DNA of 64,000 bases, taken from Nannochloropsis salina CCMP1776 (Eukaryota > Sar > Eustigmatophyceae > Eustigmatales > Monodopsidaceae). Shown piece after piece: positions 12,061-23,278 of this stretch (position 1 is the stretch's first letter; each line of letters begins with the position of its first letter). The stretch covers positions 62,429 through 126,428 of the forward strand of contig SDOX01000021.1 in assembly GCA_004565275.1 (NCBI GenBank), read 5' to 3'. The notes under the pieces were generated by a model. It worked only from the letters and a program-made list of their open reading frames with translations. It had not been told where the DNA came from and searched no databases. The position numbers were made by a program, and so were the translations under genes.

Positions 12061-12737
12061 ATTTGTTGATCCCTAAGTCGTCCTCAGTTGATCTTTTTTG
12101 GAGTGACTCGTGTGGTTATGGTTATCGATCCTGTAATTGATGACAACAGATCGAATCATCTTTTGGATGTCTTCAATGCGCAAGACCGTTTCGATGATCA
12201 TATCCCAGATATTCCAGGACCTCAAACATCCCAAAAGGGTCCGCCGGCTATTGAAACGTAGATGCCCTCTTCCTATCGATCCTTCACACATTTTAGCATT
12301 TACGACACAAAAGTCTTAAAACACCAGCCGCATCCTCTCTACACATTTTTGCTCAGAAGTATCTGACTTCTGTGACAAACTTTGCCTTTTACACACTAGC
12401 CGGGATCACCTTCACGAGAAACATGTTTTGTCGGGGTTAGGGTTAGGGTTGAGGTTAGGGTTACGTGCTTTCCAAAAACTTATCCGACGGCGCCGGGAGG
12501 TTATTCGCAGGAAACTTGTTCTTTAAAGCTGGGAGAATATTGTGTCGGCGCACTGAATCGAGACACTAAACAACGAATTTCTCAATCAATATTGGTAAAA
12601 ATTATGCGTGATAGAGCGTTGTATAATTTGACATGGAATGCTATTTCCTCTGTACTTGCTTGTCCCGTCTCTGCGCTGCTTCTCCGACGACTTTCTAAGA
12701 TAATCTAAAAAACGCGACAGGTAGTGTTACAAACACG
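12061..12737. other. Upstream region of NSF-like gene, with telomere-like repeat
   Basis: Non-coding by eye, A/T-richer than the genes, and containing the telomere-like tract at 12433-12462. The last few hundred bases presumably hold the promoter of the NSF-like gene that starts at 12738. Confidence 0.4.
12433..12462 (+). repeat. Interstitial telomere-like repeat (TTAGGG)n
   Basis: About five head-to-tail copies of GGGTTA, one of them altered to GGTTGA. This is the standard TTAGGG telomere unit inside the chromosome rather than at an end. It sits in the gene-poor stretch near the decayed frames. Likely sources are an old end fusion, break repair by telomerase, or a chance seed. Confidence 0.85.
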
Positions 12738-14486
12738 ATGACACGCAAAAAAAATGCTGCAACAAGCAATATGTCATCACAACAATGCAAAATTGCACCC
12801 AATGCGTCATTAGTCCTCCTGCGGGAGCTTCTGAAAAACGAAGGGGAGGACAATATCGGTTGTCGTGATCCCTCAGACATTTCTCCCACCACTACCTCCG
12901 CACTCCTGCATCAGCTTGGCATCGGCGGCTTGGATGGCCCTGTCATCACACTGCTACGCCGGGCCTTGGCCTCTCGTTTGCTTTCCCCGGATATGGCCAA
13001 GAGGTTAGGCGTGAAGCATGTGCGAGGTATTTTGCTCTACGGTCCACCCGGCACGGGGAAGACGCTCGTGGCCCGTCAACTTGCTGCCCTGCTGCATGCC
13101 CGTGAGCCCAAGCTTGTCTCTGGACCGGAGTTGCTTTCTATGTGGGTGGGCAAGAGCGAAGAAAACATTCGGTCAATTTTCGCAGACGCGGAGCAAGAAT
13201 TTAAAGAGAAAGGGAGTCACTCCGCTTTACACGTCATTATTTTTGACGAGATCGACGCCTTGACTCGTAAACGGGGTTCATTGCGGGACTCGTCAGGAGT
13301 GATGGATAGCTGCGTCAACCAGCTGCTCTCGAAGATCGATGGACTGGCGGCATTCGATAATATTTTGTGCATAGGCACAACGAACCGAAAAGATCTGTTG
13401 GACGACGCCTTATTGCGGCCAGGGCGCCTCGAAGTTCACGTTGAAGTGGGTCTTCCAGACGAAGCAGGGCGGGCTCAGATTTTTCAGGTGCACACCAAAG
13501 GCTTTGCGACAGAAGGCTTGCTGGCCAGGGACGTGGAGTTCCCGCAGCTCGCGCGCCTGACCCCAAATTTCACAGGAGCAGAAATTGAAGGGGTGGTGAA
13601 AGGTGGTCTTTCCTTTGCGCTCCAACGTCAAATCAGCACGAACAAGAAGGCAGAAGAGGAAGGTCCAAGCCGAACCTCATACGATGATACGTGCACCGGC
13701 TCCGCCCCTCTATGCTTGTCCATGTTTGATTTGCTGCGTGCGCTTCGTGAAGCGAAGCCCCACTTTGGCGCCAAAAGCCAGCAATGGGCCACGCATCAAC
13801 GATTGGGATTCATAGCATTCCGTCCCAAGGTGCCTGAGCTTATGCAGCGGCTTCTCTCCATTCTCGAAAGAGCTCGGCAAGACGGTCAGCTTCCCCTCGT
13901 GACTATTCTCCTGCAAGGACCTGCTGGGGCGGGAAAGACTGCGGTGCTTGCCCGCTTGGGGTCGTTGGCAGAGGGCTATACTTTTCGTCGACACTTAACA
14001 GGGCAAGAACTGGCCAGCTTGGGTGAAGAAAGCGCCTGCGACGCGGTCGTGCAGGCGGTGGAGGATGCCCACCAATGTCCTCGGTCCCTCCTCATGTTGG
14101 ACGATTTGGAAGGCTTGATGCAATACGTACCTTTACAAGGCGGGCGCGTCTCCCTGCCTCGTCTGCACACCCTCCTTTCCGTCCTGGGTCGCCCTCCTGT
14201 CAAACAGTCGCGAGTGGGCGTAGTCTTAGCCACGACCTCGCTCGATGAACCGACCTTGCGTGCATTGGGCCTGTGGGAACGGTTTGGGATCAAGGAGGTC
14301 CTCCCCCTCGTCGAAACGGCTGACCACGTGGCCGTGCTTATGAATGGTCTGGGAGGGGCCTCACAGCCACCAGGTGGAACCAAAAAAGGCCCTTGGACAG
14401 TCCGTGAACTCCTTCAAGAGCAAGCGCTGTACGCACAGCACCGGAAACATGACGAGAAGCAGAACAAGATTGACGACGAGCAATAA
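12738..14486 (+). CDS. NSF-like tandem AAA ATPase lacking the N domain
   Basis: Intronless frame of 582 aa from an ATG. It matches N-ethylmaleimide-sensitive factor (NSF/Sec18), the ATPase that disassembles SNARE complexes. The D1 domain starts near residue 61 (GIGGLDGP) and has Walker A GPPGTGKT (102-109), Walker B IIFDEID (167-173), the VNQLLSKIDG segment, and LLRPGRLE with the arginine fingers. D2 starts near 360, with the glycine-rich loop GPAGAGKT (394-401) and a weak Walker B, LMLDDLEG. Known NSFs are about 740 aa and carry a double-psi/beta-barrel N domain of about 200 aa that binds alpha-SNAP. Here only about 60 unrelated residues precede D1. It may be a diverged paralogue with another adaptor, or an upstream exon may be missed, although I see no N-domain sequence upstream. 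The lack of introns would also fit retro-copying. Confidence 0.85.
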   Translation: MTRKKNAATSNMSSQQCKIAPNASLVLLRELLKNEGEDNIGCRDPSDISPTTTSALLHQLGIGGLDGPVITLLRRALASRLLSPDMAKRLGVKHVRGILLYGPPGTGKTLVARQLAALLHAREPKLVSGPELLSMWVGKSEENIRSIFADAEQEFKEKGSHSALHVIIFDEIDALTRKRGSLRDSSGVMDSCVNQLLSKIDGLAAFDNILCIGTTNRKDLLDDALLRPGRLEVHVEVGLPDEAGRAQIFQVHTKGFATEGLLARDVEFPQLARLTPNFTGAEIEGVVKGGLSFALQRQISTNKKAEEEGPSRTSYDDTCTGSAPLCLSMFDLLRALREAKPHFGAKSQQWATHQRLGFIAFRPKVPELMQRLLSILERARQDGQLPLVTILLQGPAGAGKTAVLARLGSLAEGYTFRRHLTGQELASLGEESACDAVVQAVEDAHQCPRSLLMLDDLEGLMQYVPLQGGRVSLPRLHTLLSVLGRPPVKQSRVGVVLATTSLDEPTLRALGLWERFGIKEVLPLVETADHVAVLMNGLGGASQPPGGTKKGPWTVRELLQEQALYAQHRKHDEKQNKIDDEQ

Positions 14487-15138
14487 TGCGAGGAAAGAGG
14501 AGGATCAGATATTTCCGTGATAGAAGGGTTTGTAACCTTAAAGGAAAAAAAAGAACAAGTTCTTCGGTAAAGGCAGGTAATATGGAAGGTTATATTGGGC
14601 CACAATGAGGTCCGAGGAAAGTCGAGCAATAATCAAATGTGGAACGCGGTGATATTATGACGCTCGACAAAGAACAGATGTACGTTGGAGCGAATGGTTC
14701 CTGTAGCCACATCCAAGTCTAATGTTCTCGCAAGCATAGGCTCCCACATTCTCGGCCCTACCATATTGCTTTTCACCTTCTACATTCACGCTCGTTGAAG
14801 GTGTGTGTGTAGACAAGATAGTTGCCACCCCATGATCTAATCCAAACTATTTCCAATCGTTTTCTTTGCCTGCACTCCTCCATCCGTCTTCAAATCGCAT
14901 AAGAGACAGTCTACAAAATATTAAGCTCAAAATCGACTCGGCAGAATAAAAAGATAATGCCTGATTACACGTCATTAGTTCACACAATCTCATTTTGTAT
15001 TGTTGATTAAGAAATCATCCAAAGTCGTGAGATTTTTATCATTATTGCCTGATGAGTTGCAGACCTATATTGCACTGCGACGTCTCTCTTGACCCTAGAT
15101 ACCCGTTATGACAATGATCTGATCTGCACTTTTGTACA
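14487..15138. other. Intergenic, no gene seen
   Basis: About 650 A/T-richer bases after the NSF-like gene, presumably holding its 3' UTR. No frame or RNA gene is recognisable. Confidence 0.4.
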
Positions 15139-15702
15139 ATGCAGCCGTGCAAACCATCTTTTCCTACCTTTGCCTCCCACGGACAGAGTGGAAGTAAATT
15201 GCTCTCCTCCCTCTCGCGCTCACACAGGATCGTGCGAAGTGGAGCGTGGTCTCACGACACATGCCCACATCATTCACTTTCATCCTTTGGAATGCCAAGC
15301 TCTTCCCCGCACGAGCCGTTTGATGTCACGCGAGGACACATGGCGCAGATGGTGGTGGAGGTAGTTGTTCCCCCTTCCGTCCGGCGCGATCCCGCACTGC
15401 ATCAACTCCTCCATGACATTTTGCTCCGTTTGGGTTTTACAGAACTTTCTGTCCAGTCCTGTCCATTCTTCTTCTTTCTTGGAGTGGTTTGCTGTGGGGG
15501 AGAGACGCAGAGGCTGGTGACGCTGCCCTTCTATCATACCACCACGTCCCAGATTGTTGATGCGCCGGATTTCGAAGGCGGGGGGAAGCGGAGAGGAGGA
15601 GGAGGGGAGGAGAAGAAAGCGAACCAGGAGAGCCTCCAAGGCCGGGAGAGAGAGGTGCGGAAAGAGGATGGCGTTGCTCTGCCGTTGGAAAAGGAAATGT
15701 AG
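15139..15702 (+). CDS. Doubtful hypothetical protein
   Basis: Open frame of 187 aa; a shorter start lies at 15340 (120 aa). I do not recognise it. The most protein-like stretch is VVEVVVPPSVRRDPALHQLL followed by HDILLRLGF and later VTLPFYHTTTSQIVDAP. The rest is low complexity and the C-terminal third is a Gly/Lys/Glu-rich run read from purine repeat. It ends about 80 bases from the stop of the opposing BTB gene, so it may simply lie in that gene's 3' UTR. A further possibility is that only part is exon and splicing changes the C-terminus. Confidence 0.3.
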   Translation: MQPCKPSFPTFASHGQSGSKLLSSLSRSHRIVRSGAWSHDTCPHHSLSSFGMPSSSPHEPFDVTRGHMAQMVVEVVVPPSVRRDPALHQLLHDILLRLGFTELSVQSCPFFFFLGVVCCGGETQRLVTLPFYHTTTSQIVDAPDFEGGGKRRGGGGEEKKANQESLQGREREVRKEDGVALPLEKEM

Positions 15703-15780
15703 AGAGGTGTCAACATACTGCCATCCCTCCTTCTCATCGCCTTTTCCTTTCTACCTCCCTTCTTATTTGCGGTCAGTCCC

Positions 15781-18594
15781 TCAATACAATCTACATTTAT
15801 TCATGGCATGCCTGTTTTCCCTTTCCTTCTTGGCCTGGAGCTTCCCCACCCACATCGGCGCAGGCACGTATGAGCTTGCCTCATCCCCACTCACCTCCCA
15901 TTCCACCACCACCTTCTCGAACGCGCTCAGGGCATGGGCCAGCAGTGGTGTGGGAGGATTGACCACGCAAAGACTCGCTTTCAGCACCCGTTGGTGGCTC
16001 TGAGAACGAGCAGATACCGAGGAAGACAAAGCCGGGAAGGTTTCAAGGGAGGAGGGGGCTGTCGTCTGGGACAGGTATTTTTCGAGCTCCGCCACCACCT
16101 CCTCCTCTGCCTCCTCCCCGGCCGCCCCCTCCCTCCCGCCCACCTTGCCAGGGGTGGGGACCAGGGAGAGGACTGTGAAGCCCCCGCGGATGTTGTCTTG
16201 ACGGTGCTTGGGCCCAGAGTGGTCGTCACGGGAGGCCGTGGGAGGGGAAGCGGAGAGCGAAGACGTCCAGTGCTCTTCGAACCGCACGGCATAATATGTT
16301 TTGGGTTTTACCTTCCCCCCATCGCCCACCTCTGTCGCTTCTGCGGTCTGTGTCTCTTTTCCTCCCCTTTCGTCTTGTTCCTCGCTCCCGTCCCCACCTA
16401 CCTCCTCCTTCCCTTCCTCCCGCCCTTCCTCCCTCCCTTCCTCCTTCCCTCCCTGGCCTTCCTCAGAAACATCTGACGAGGAGTAGGAGGCGAAGGAGGC
16501 CACTGAGGAGGTCGTTGATAGGAGAGAGAAGACCGAATCCGATCGTTCCCTCCCTCCCTCCCTTCCACTGCCATCTTTCGATGGGGGCTTCAACGAAGCT
16601 CTACTGGCGCTTCCAAGTTCCCTGTTGTATGAAAGAAACACGCACAGGCTCAATTGCACCTTCCACCCCCTATCTTTGTCTTCGACGTTCGTCTCTCTCC
16701 CGCTCCCTTCTTCCAACTGCACCTGAGTAAAGCCTTGAGGAGGACCGACGCATCTTTCTGAGGGGTCATGGCGTAAAGCCAGACGTTGCCTTCCTTGTCG
16801 GCCAAGCTGCTGGGCAGTGAGGGGCGCGTGCAGGAGGAAGAATGGGAGGAGGAGGACCAGAGGGGATGGAATTCCTGGTCGAGGCGGTAGCAGGCGTTGT
16901 GCCGGAGAAAGGGGCAGCGGGAGGGAGGGAGGGAGGGAGGGAGGCAGGAAAGCAGGTGGTCATGGGCAGAAAGTACAAGGTTGCTGGAGGACTCGTGGAT
17001 GGGAGAAGGTCGATGGCGAAAAGCGAGTACAATGCCCTGCGTGGGAAAGAGGACATTTGGGCGCCAGGGGGAGAGTGGTTGGAAAATTCTAATCAAATCT
17101 CTGCAGCCTTCTTTTCCCCCTCTCTCTTCTCTACCTTGGCGCCCGTGCGTAAAGATCGTGCCTGCAGCCAGGCAAGGGGAACGTAAGTTATGAGCAGGGA
17201 GGAGGCGTGGTGGCATGCCATGCGATGCAGGTAGTCTTGGGCCAGCACCTCCAGCTCCTCGTCGCCGGCGACACGGGCAAAGCCTAGCAGGTGGCTGCCA
17301 TCCACGTAGCGGACAGTGGGGGAATCAGACATGAGGAAGGACAGAGGGGCATGGGAGGAGGGGTGCGGCGTGTCAGAAGCGGGGGAGGCACGCCCTCCCA
17401 TACCACAGTGGACTCTGCGAGTAGCTCCAGATTCAACGCCCACCCCCGCCACAGGGATCAAAACCCAGACTTGCATCCCATACGCTGATCCTGATTCAAC
17501 TGATACCATTTTTGGGCTTGATACGACACCTAATTGTCGTCATTTTGTCGCTTCCAATCCATCCCTAACCCACTCTCGACCTCACGACAACCGCATGAGC
17601 GTTTCCAGAAAGAGTCCCATGCCTCCCTCCCTCCCACAGTTCTTCTACTCCTCCTGCCCTCCGCTCTCCCCTCTTCCTGTGCTCACCTCGCTTTCTCCCC
17701 ACTGGTCAGACGCAAGGCATAGTAGGGGTACGTGCGCAGCAAGTAAAGTAAGGGCCGGGCCCCTGCCTCCCTAGCCGCCAAATAGACGTCGGCAAGCAGG
17801 GCAGTGGACAGCGTAAGCTTCCCCGTGTACATAAATGTTGCCAGCGCGTGGGTGACAGGGGCCGACCAAGGGACCTGGAGCCGCGCGTGAGGCCGGAAAA
17901 TCCGCGACGCGTGACGGAGAATGCGGGCATGCACGGCCAAGGGGGGCGGGAAAGCTAGGGCGCTCGTAGAGACGGCGTCAGGGGAAAAAGACGGAGACAC
18001 AGCCGGGTGGAGCTCCACGTCCGCCCCTTGACCTGACTCCAGCAAGGACTCGAGTGCATGCAAATGGTAGCTGCGCGGTCGTTGGGAGGATGGAGAGGAG
18101 GGGTGGGCCGCTGGTTTCCACAACGTCGGGTCCCTCGTGTCATTGAGCGCATCTGCCTCCCGCTGGAGTCCAGCCATGAATGCAACGAGTGTGGCGTCAT
18201 CTGTTTCGTTGGTTGGCATTCCCAGCAGCGGCAGTTCTCCCCGATCTCGGTCAATTTCGTTCTCACCCCAGGTAGGCTGCTTTTCCTTTCCCATCCACCT
18301 ACCCGACGCCGGCAAAATTCTCTCCCCTGCCATTTCAGATGGAGTTTGGCTTTGAAAGGAAGAGCTCGTTTCTTTCATAAGCCAACGTCCTTTTTGGTTG
18401 CGAAGATGTGAAATGAAGCTACCTGACCCATTATCACAGGAGGTGGAGATTGGGAGGGCCCGTTCTGTTTGCTGTGCTTGTAAGGAAACGAGAAATTCAA
18501 CGAAATATGTTAGCAAATAGGACAAAATTTTGCTAATCACTCCTGAACGATATATTTCAAGCTTTGCGGCTATTTTGACGGCGATTTTACGCAT
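15781..18594 (-). CDS. BTB/POZ domain protein, 4 exons
   Basis: Exons on the minus strand: 18594-17687, 17414-17135, 16874-16723 and 16621-15781. All phases join, giving 726 aa. The BTB fold is in exon 1: ADVELHPAV opens it, VHARILRHASRIFR is the 'hidden' helix motif, and FMYTGKLTL is the classic C-terminal BTB signature. A BACK-like helical part follows in exon 2 (DGSHLLGFARVAGDEELEVL). The rest is low-complexity, Ser- and acid-rich, with GGGA-derived EEGREEGREEGKEE, then an ordered tail (LCVVNPPTPLLAHALSAFEK). BTB proteins commonly serve as cullin-3 substrate adaptors or oligomerise; the partner here is unknown. 18594 is the first ATG in the frame; 18378 is a possible later start. It is divergent from the next gene, with about 350 bases between starts. 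Confidence 0.8.
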
Positions 18595-18945
18595 ATATGA
18601 GTGCGGGTATTGCAGACGAGCTTTGTAAGGCAAGATCCTTGCTGTGTGGTTGTGGGCCAACTGCAACACACAACTTTAATAACCGCAGAGGGAAAGTGTG
18701 GACATTGCAGGGAAGATAACGAGAAAATGTACACTCTCCTAAGTACGCACGTGTGAATCAAGCCGCTTCAGGCCCGTGCGGCCGTCTTTACTGGTTTTGT
18801 GTTGGTCCGGCGCAAGCTGTCAGTTGCTGCTGCTTCAAGGGTTGACGTACCCCGAACTTGAAATTGATTTACCAACAAAATGAAGCATTCAAGGCCGTCA
18901 AGGACAGTGAAGCTGCCAAGGTTAAGAAGAAATGTTGTGTGACAC

Positions 18946-21096
18946 ATGATACGGTTGTTTTCTTACGCGTTACCATTCATCGGATCTCGATGGCTGACCG
19001 TACCGCATGGTTTGAGAACATTCTGTCGTTTTGTGGCGTGGTCTGGTAGGAGGGTGACAAGGAAGAAAAAATCACCACTTGAGCTTTTTAACGAGATGCA
19101 CGGACGATACTCCTACCTACAGGCCTACTCAAGCAAAGGAAAGATGCCAGCACAATTACCACCCTCGTTAAAGCGCCGGATGCCTGGGTCTCTGGCCCGT
19201 GTCAGACGGTAGGGGACTGAATGCCCTCAGATGTGCCTTGGCCTCAGCACTTGCTGTGGTTCACCACGCGTTATCTTCCCTCCACTCTCCCAGATACCTC
19301 GGAGAATCATGGGGAAGCCTCCAGCCAATGGACAATCCTCCAGGGTACGACGAAGCGCTAGGTGTCACAGCCAACGAGGATAAGCCAAGGCGCTGGTAGG
19401 TATCGACTCACGTGACTCGGCTCGCATCTCTTTTCTCTACGTCTCCCGAGGTCGAAGATCGCCTGCCTATGTTAAAGGCACTCTGTTTGTGATAGGATGC
19501 ATGTTGCATGTTGCTGAGTGTTTGCGAACACGTAGCGGCGTGCCAGTCGTTTCATCCGGGCATATCAGTGCGTCTGCAAGCTTCCTGACACCGGACATGT
19601 CCCCTCTAGCCGCATTTTCCCACTTCCATTCCCTCCCTCCTTCCACATTTTACCCTCGCTCCTCAGGCGTTCCCCCCTGGAACATGCCCGCACGTGGCAG
19701 CGTGCGTTCAAGTCGTGGCAGAATTCTTTTGACTACGACAAATTCACGCTCGAAGGGGGCCTTGGCCGGGGTTTGGTCAGGGGAGCAGCCGGAGACAGAG
19801 CGGACGAAGCGTTGAAGAACGGATGGTCGCCAGAGGCCGCCCGAGTGCTGGTGGATGGGGACGAGAAGGAGGTGGAAAGCCTGGTGCGGGAGAAACTCCG
19901 GGGGTGTCGGACCGAGTTGACCGAGGAAGAGGTGAAGGAGGAGGTGGCTCGCCTGCGTAAGGAGCTTCGGGGGGGAAGAGGGAAACTGGAAGCCATGGCG
20001 ACGGATAGGATGGATTTGGTAAGTGAAGAGGGAGGGAGGGAGGGAGGGAGGGGCTGATCGGGCAGACCTCCTTTTGTCTTGAGGAGGCTGAAGCCTCTCT
20101 CTTCCGAACCCCCTTTCTCGCTTTCCCTCTTCTCCGGATTATCTTGACCGATGCGGGCTTTTGCTTTCCAGCTGCGCATCACCATGCAAGAGTTTGTGAG
20201 CGGCTACAAGGAGGGCCGGGACCACAGCGCGGAGGAGATCCAGGCGGCCATGACGACGCAGGTCACGAAGAGGGAGGGAGGGAGGGAGGGAGGGAGGGAG
20301 GGAAGGAAAGAGGGATGGAAGACAGAATGCGACGTGGAAGACTTACTGCGTGTTTTGCCCTCCCTTTCATTTTGCAGATACAATCTTTCAAGTCCCTCTT
20401 CTTGGAGGGAGAGTGGACAGCGGAGACGATCGAAGAGTACGTGTCTCCCCCCCTTCATCCCTCCCTCCCCGCCTCCCTAAATCTTCCCTCTCTTTCGTCC
20501 TTTCTCCTTGATTTCGTCGGTTTCTCGCCTGCTTGGCCTCATGTTTTCACCAAGACCAAGCCAACCTCCCTCTTTTCGTCCCTCCCTCCCTCCCTCCCTC
20601 CCTCCCTCCCTCCTGTCTTCCCCCTCTTTCCATGCCAATTCCCCGCGCTGGGTAGGAACAAACAAAAGAATCTACGCGCTCTGAAAGAGGCCTTTGACAG
20701 GGCGACAGGCCTGAGCGAGGCCGACAAGAAGGAAGTCGAAGAGGAGGTGGGAAAGGTCATGAAGGCCTTCGACGAGTCGGTGAGGGAGGGAGGGAGGGAG
20801 GAGGGAGGGAGGGGGGGAAGGAGGGGCGAGGCCACGAGTGGGTAGGGTTGTCGAAAGCGACGAGGAACTTGTGCGTGTGCAGCATGTCAGCTACCTTCCT
20901 GGGCTGAGACTGAATCCCTCCCTTTCTTCCTCCCTCCCTCCTTCCCCCCTTCCCTCCCCTCCTCGTTCCCTCTCAGGCCACCGCGGAGGAGGTCCAAGCG
21001 ACGCAGCGGCAGGTGGAGGAGATGATTCGCGGGGTGGGAAAACGGGTGGGGGGAGCCATCCGGGGGGCTGTGGAAGGAGCGAGGGCGAAGGAGTAG
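18946..21096 (+). CDS. Unknown, probably mitochondrial helical protein, 7 exons
   Basis: Exons 18946-19208, 19294-19395, 19667-20018, 20172-20261, 20378-20436, 20656-20779 and 20977-21096 join in phase to 369 aa. I do not recognise the family. The first 40 residues are rich in Arg and hydrophobic residues with no acids (MIRLFSYALPFIGSRWLTV...RRVTRKKK), as in mitochondrial presequences. The body is charged and helical: WQRAFKSWQNSFDYDKF, then ELTEEEVKEEVARLRKELRG, LKEAFDRATGLSEADKKEVE, ending EMIRGVGKRVGGAIRGAVEG. The last amphipathic stretch with small residues could contact a membrane. Introns show the G-arm/C-arm pattern strongly. Exon 5 is chosen to end at the GTACGT donor (20436), because the next possible donor breaks the frame. 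It converges on the VTT gene. Confidence 0.7.
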
Positions 21097-21318
21097 GAGG
21101 GGGTGGGGGGCGGATGGGTGACGGGGAGTCAATGGGAGGGGAGGAGAGGAGCAGGTGGTTCCCAAAGGAGTGCTGTCTCGAGGTCGTAGAGAGGGACGGT
21201 GCCCTCCCGTCTGGAAAGTAATGAGGAAGAAATGTCTTGCACACGCGTGCGGGCGGGATGAACACACTGTCTTTACTTCGAGCTTGCCCAGCTTTCCTTT
21301 GTACACTCTCCTCAGGGC

Positions 21319-21360
21319 TCCCTCCCTCCCTCCCTCCCTCCCTCCCTCCCTCCCTCCCGC
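21319..21360 (+). repeat. (CCCT)n tract between convergent genes
   Basis: About ten CCCT units just beyond the VTT stop codon, in the 3' flank shared with the unknown mitochondrial protein gene. One of the few long tracts of this kind outside an intron. Confidence 0.85.
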
Positions 21361-21365
21361 CCCCG

Positions 21366-23278
21366 TCACATCTCCCACCCCATCGAATCCACCACACTCT
21401 GCTTTCGAATCTCCTCCGCCCTGGCTTTTGATCGTGCGGCGCGCCATACAATCCAGCCCGCAATGACCAGCAGCAACGCCCCCGACCCCAGGGCAGCTCG
21501 TGTCTCCATCGGGTGCCGTCGTCCAAAACTTTCCAATATCTCGCCCACCGCTCCCTTCCCCCCGCCCTCCGCCACGCCCACATAGGCCAACAAAATCACC
21601 GCCGGGAGCATGCCGACGAGGCAACCGAGGACGAAATCCTCGCTTCGGGCCGCCGTCAAGCCCATGGCGAAGTTCAGAAAGGAGTACGGGATCACGGGGC
21701 AGAGGCGGAGGAGGAGGTTGAGTCGCAGCCCTTGCTCTCCCAACACCGCGTCCAAGGCCCCTGTGATACGAAGGCAGGACAATACACACAGGCATAGGTT
21801 ACATCGACAAGGATTGAACTGGCAAGACCCACAGGCGCAAACGGCCTCGCACCTCCCCCCTCCCTCCCTCCCTCCCTACCTAGGCGCGGGTGGGAGTGGA
21901 AGGACTCGGAGGCCACGTCCCGGAGGACGGAGCGAGTCAGGCGGAAGGCGAGGAAGCAGCCGAGGGAGGCAGCGGCCGTGACGACCAAGGAGGTGACCAG
22001 GACAGGGAGGGCGCCTGTGAGGAGGTTACTGGGGGAGGGAGGGAGGGAGGGAGGGAGGGAGGGAGGGAGGGCGAGGGTGGGTGGACGAGGACGAGGGGAA
22101 GGAGGGAGCGCTCCAGATTGGAGGGAAGGAGAGGGAACGGACGTGCAAAATATTAAGGGGGGGAGGAAGAAGGGACATACAGGGAAGCAAAGCGCCGAAA
22201 GAGGACCTGGGGCCCAGTCGTACAAAGAAAAGAGGAGGGAGAGAGGTTCCGAGAGGGGGGGGATGTGGCGGCCTTCCCAGCCGACGCAGGTAAGAAATAA
22301 GGGAGGGAGTAAGAGAATAAGGCTACATCCTAATGCATACTATGTGACGCATCAAAAAGCAACGCTGTTAAGCACGCTGGGAAGCCAAACTTGTATCCGG
22401 ACGACTCTACCGACACCGGGCCGTCCTGCCTCCCTTCCTCCCTCCCTCCCTCCCTCAAACCCTACCTGTACACATGCCCCCCCAACAGCGCGAGAAATGT
22501 GGTGGGAAAGCCCAGCGCCACCATGACAGAGCCAAGGCTCAGGAGTAAGGCCGTCGTCATCCCAGCGGTTTGGGGGTGCGTGCTGACCTGTAAAAGGGAA
22601 TAATACAAAAAAGACAGAGCAAGGGTAGAATGAGGAAAGAGAACGTGAAAAGAGAGGACATGAAGGGGGGTAACTGCATCACGAGCATCCAACGGCTGCC
22701 TGAGAATCGTGTCGGTGGTGGCGGAGGGCGGGGAGGAGGAAGGGCCGGGGGGGGGCTAGGGGAAGGGAGGAATCGTCCACCGCCTCCTCTTTTCCACCTT
22801 CCGCCCGCGCCCAGATGCCCCTTTATGCACCCTCATTGCCACGTACCAAGATGCCTTCCAGCCAGAGCAGCACCCGGCGAGACCCCAAGGCATCGCTGAT
22901 AAAGTAAAACATACTTGCCAACATGACGACCAGGTAGGATATTTGAAACGAAGTCATGCGCCGACAGCAACCCCTGCCTTCCTGATCCCCTCTTCTGCTC
23001 CTATCCAGCCCTTCATTTCCTATCCCGAAAGACGAGTGTCGCGCCCCTTGCGGGCCCCAGGAAGGACGGTGGGCGCTCGCGCAGGCTGTGGCATAGGCCT
23101 CTCCCATCCCGCCAGTGCTGGCGGGGTCTCCGTGCCCAACATTCGCGTGAGTGCTTGCAGATGCAGTGGGATCAGAAAAGGTGGAAGGGAGAGAGTTGTG
23201 TTCGCCGCCGTCAAATGCTTTGTACTCCCTGGCTTTAGCCCCCTTTATGGAGAGGGCGGGCAGGGGGAGGGACGGCAT
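21366..23278 (-). CDS. VTT/DedA (TVP38/TMEM64-like) membrane protein, 4 exons
   Basis: Exons on the minus strand: 23278-22847, 22587-22466, 22028-21880 and 21760-21366. Phases join to 365 aa. The VTT domain (SNARE-associated Golgi, DedA superfamily) shows in order a first hydrophobic segment (FQISYLVVMLASMFYFI), a second (TALLLSLGSVMVALGFP) ending in LGGHVY, a third after the re-entrant loop (LVVTAAASLGCFLAFRL), the hallmark LLLRLCPVIPYSFLNFAMGLT, then GMLPAVILLAYVG and a last helix (LLLVIAGWIVW). Family members sit in ER, Golgi or plastid membranes; recent work links them to lipid scrambling. The first about 100 residues before the first helix are Gly/Ser-rich and may be a leader; the start is uncertain because a later ATG at the first helix also fits. 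Confidence 0.85.
22028..22071 (+). repeat. (GGGA)n tract in VTT gene intron
   Basis: About ten GGGA units just upstream (on the minus strand) of exon 3 of the VTT gene, where they are the polypyrimidine tract before the acceptor. Confidence 0.85.

Noticed and set aside
12738-14486. CDC48/p97 identity for the first AAA protein
   Set aside because: Motifs such as GIGGLD, VNQLLSKIDG and NAREPK-like AREPKLVSGPEL are NSF-type, and D2 is degenerate as in NSF, not strong as in CDC48.
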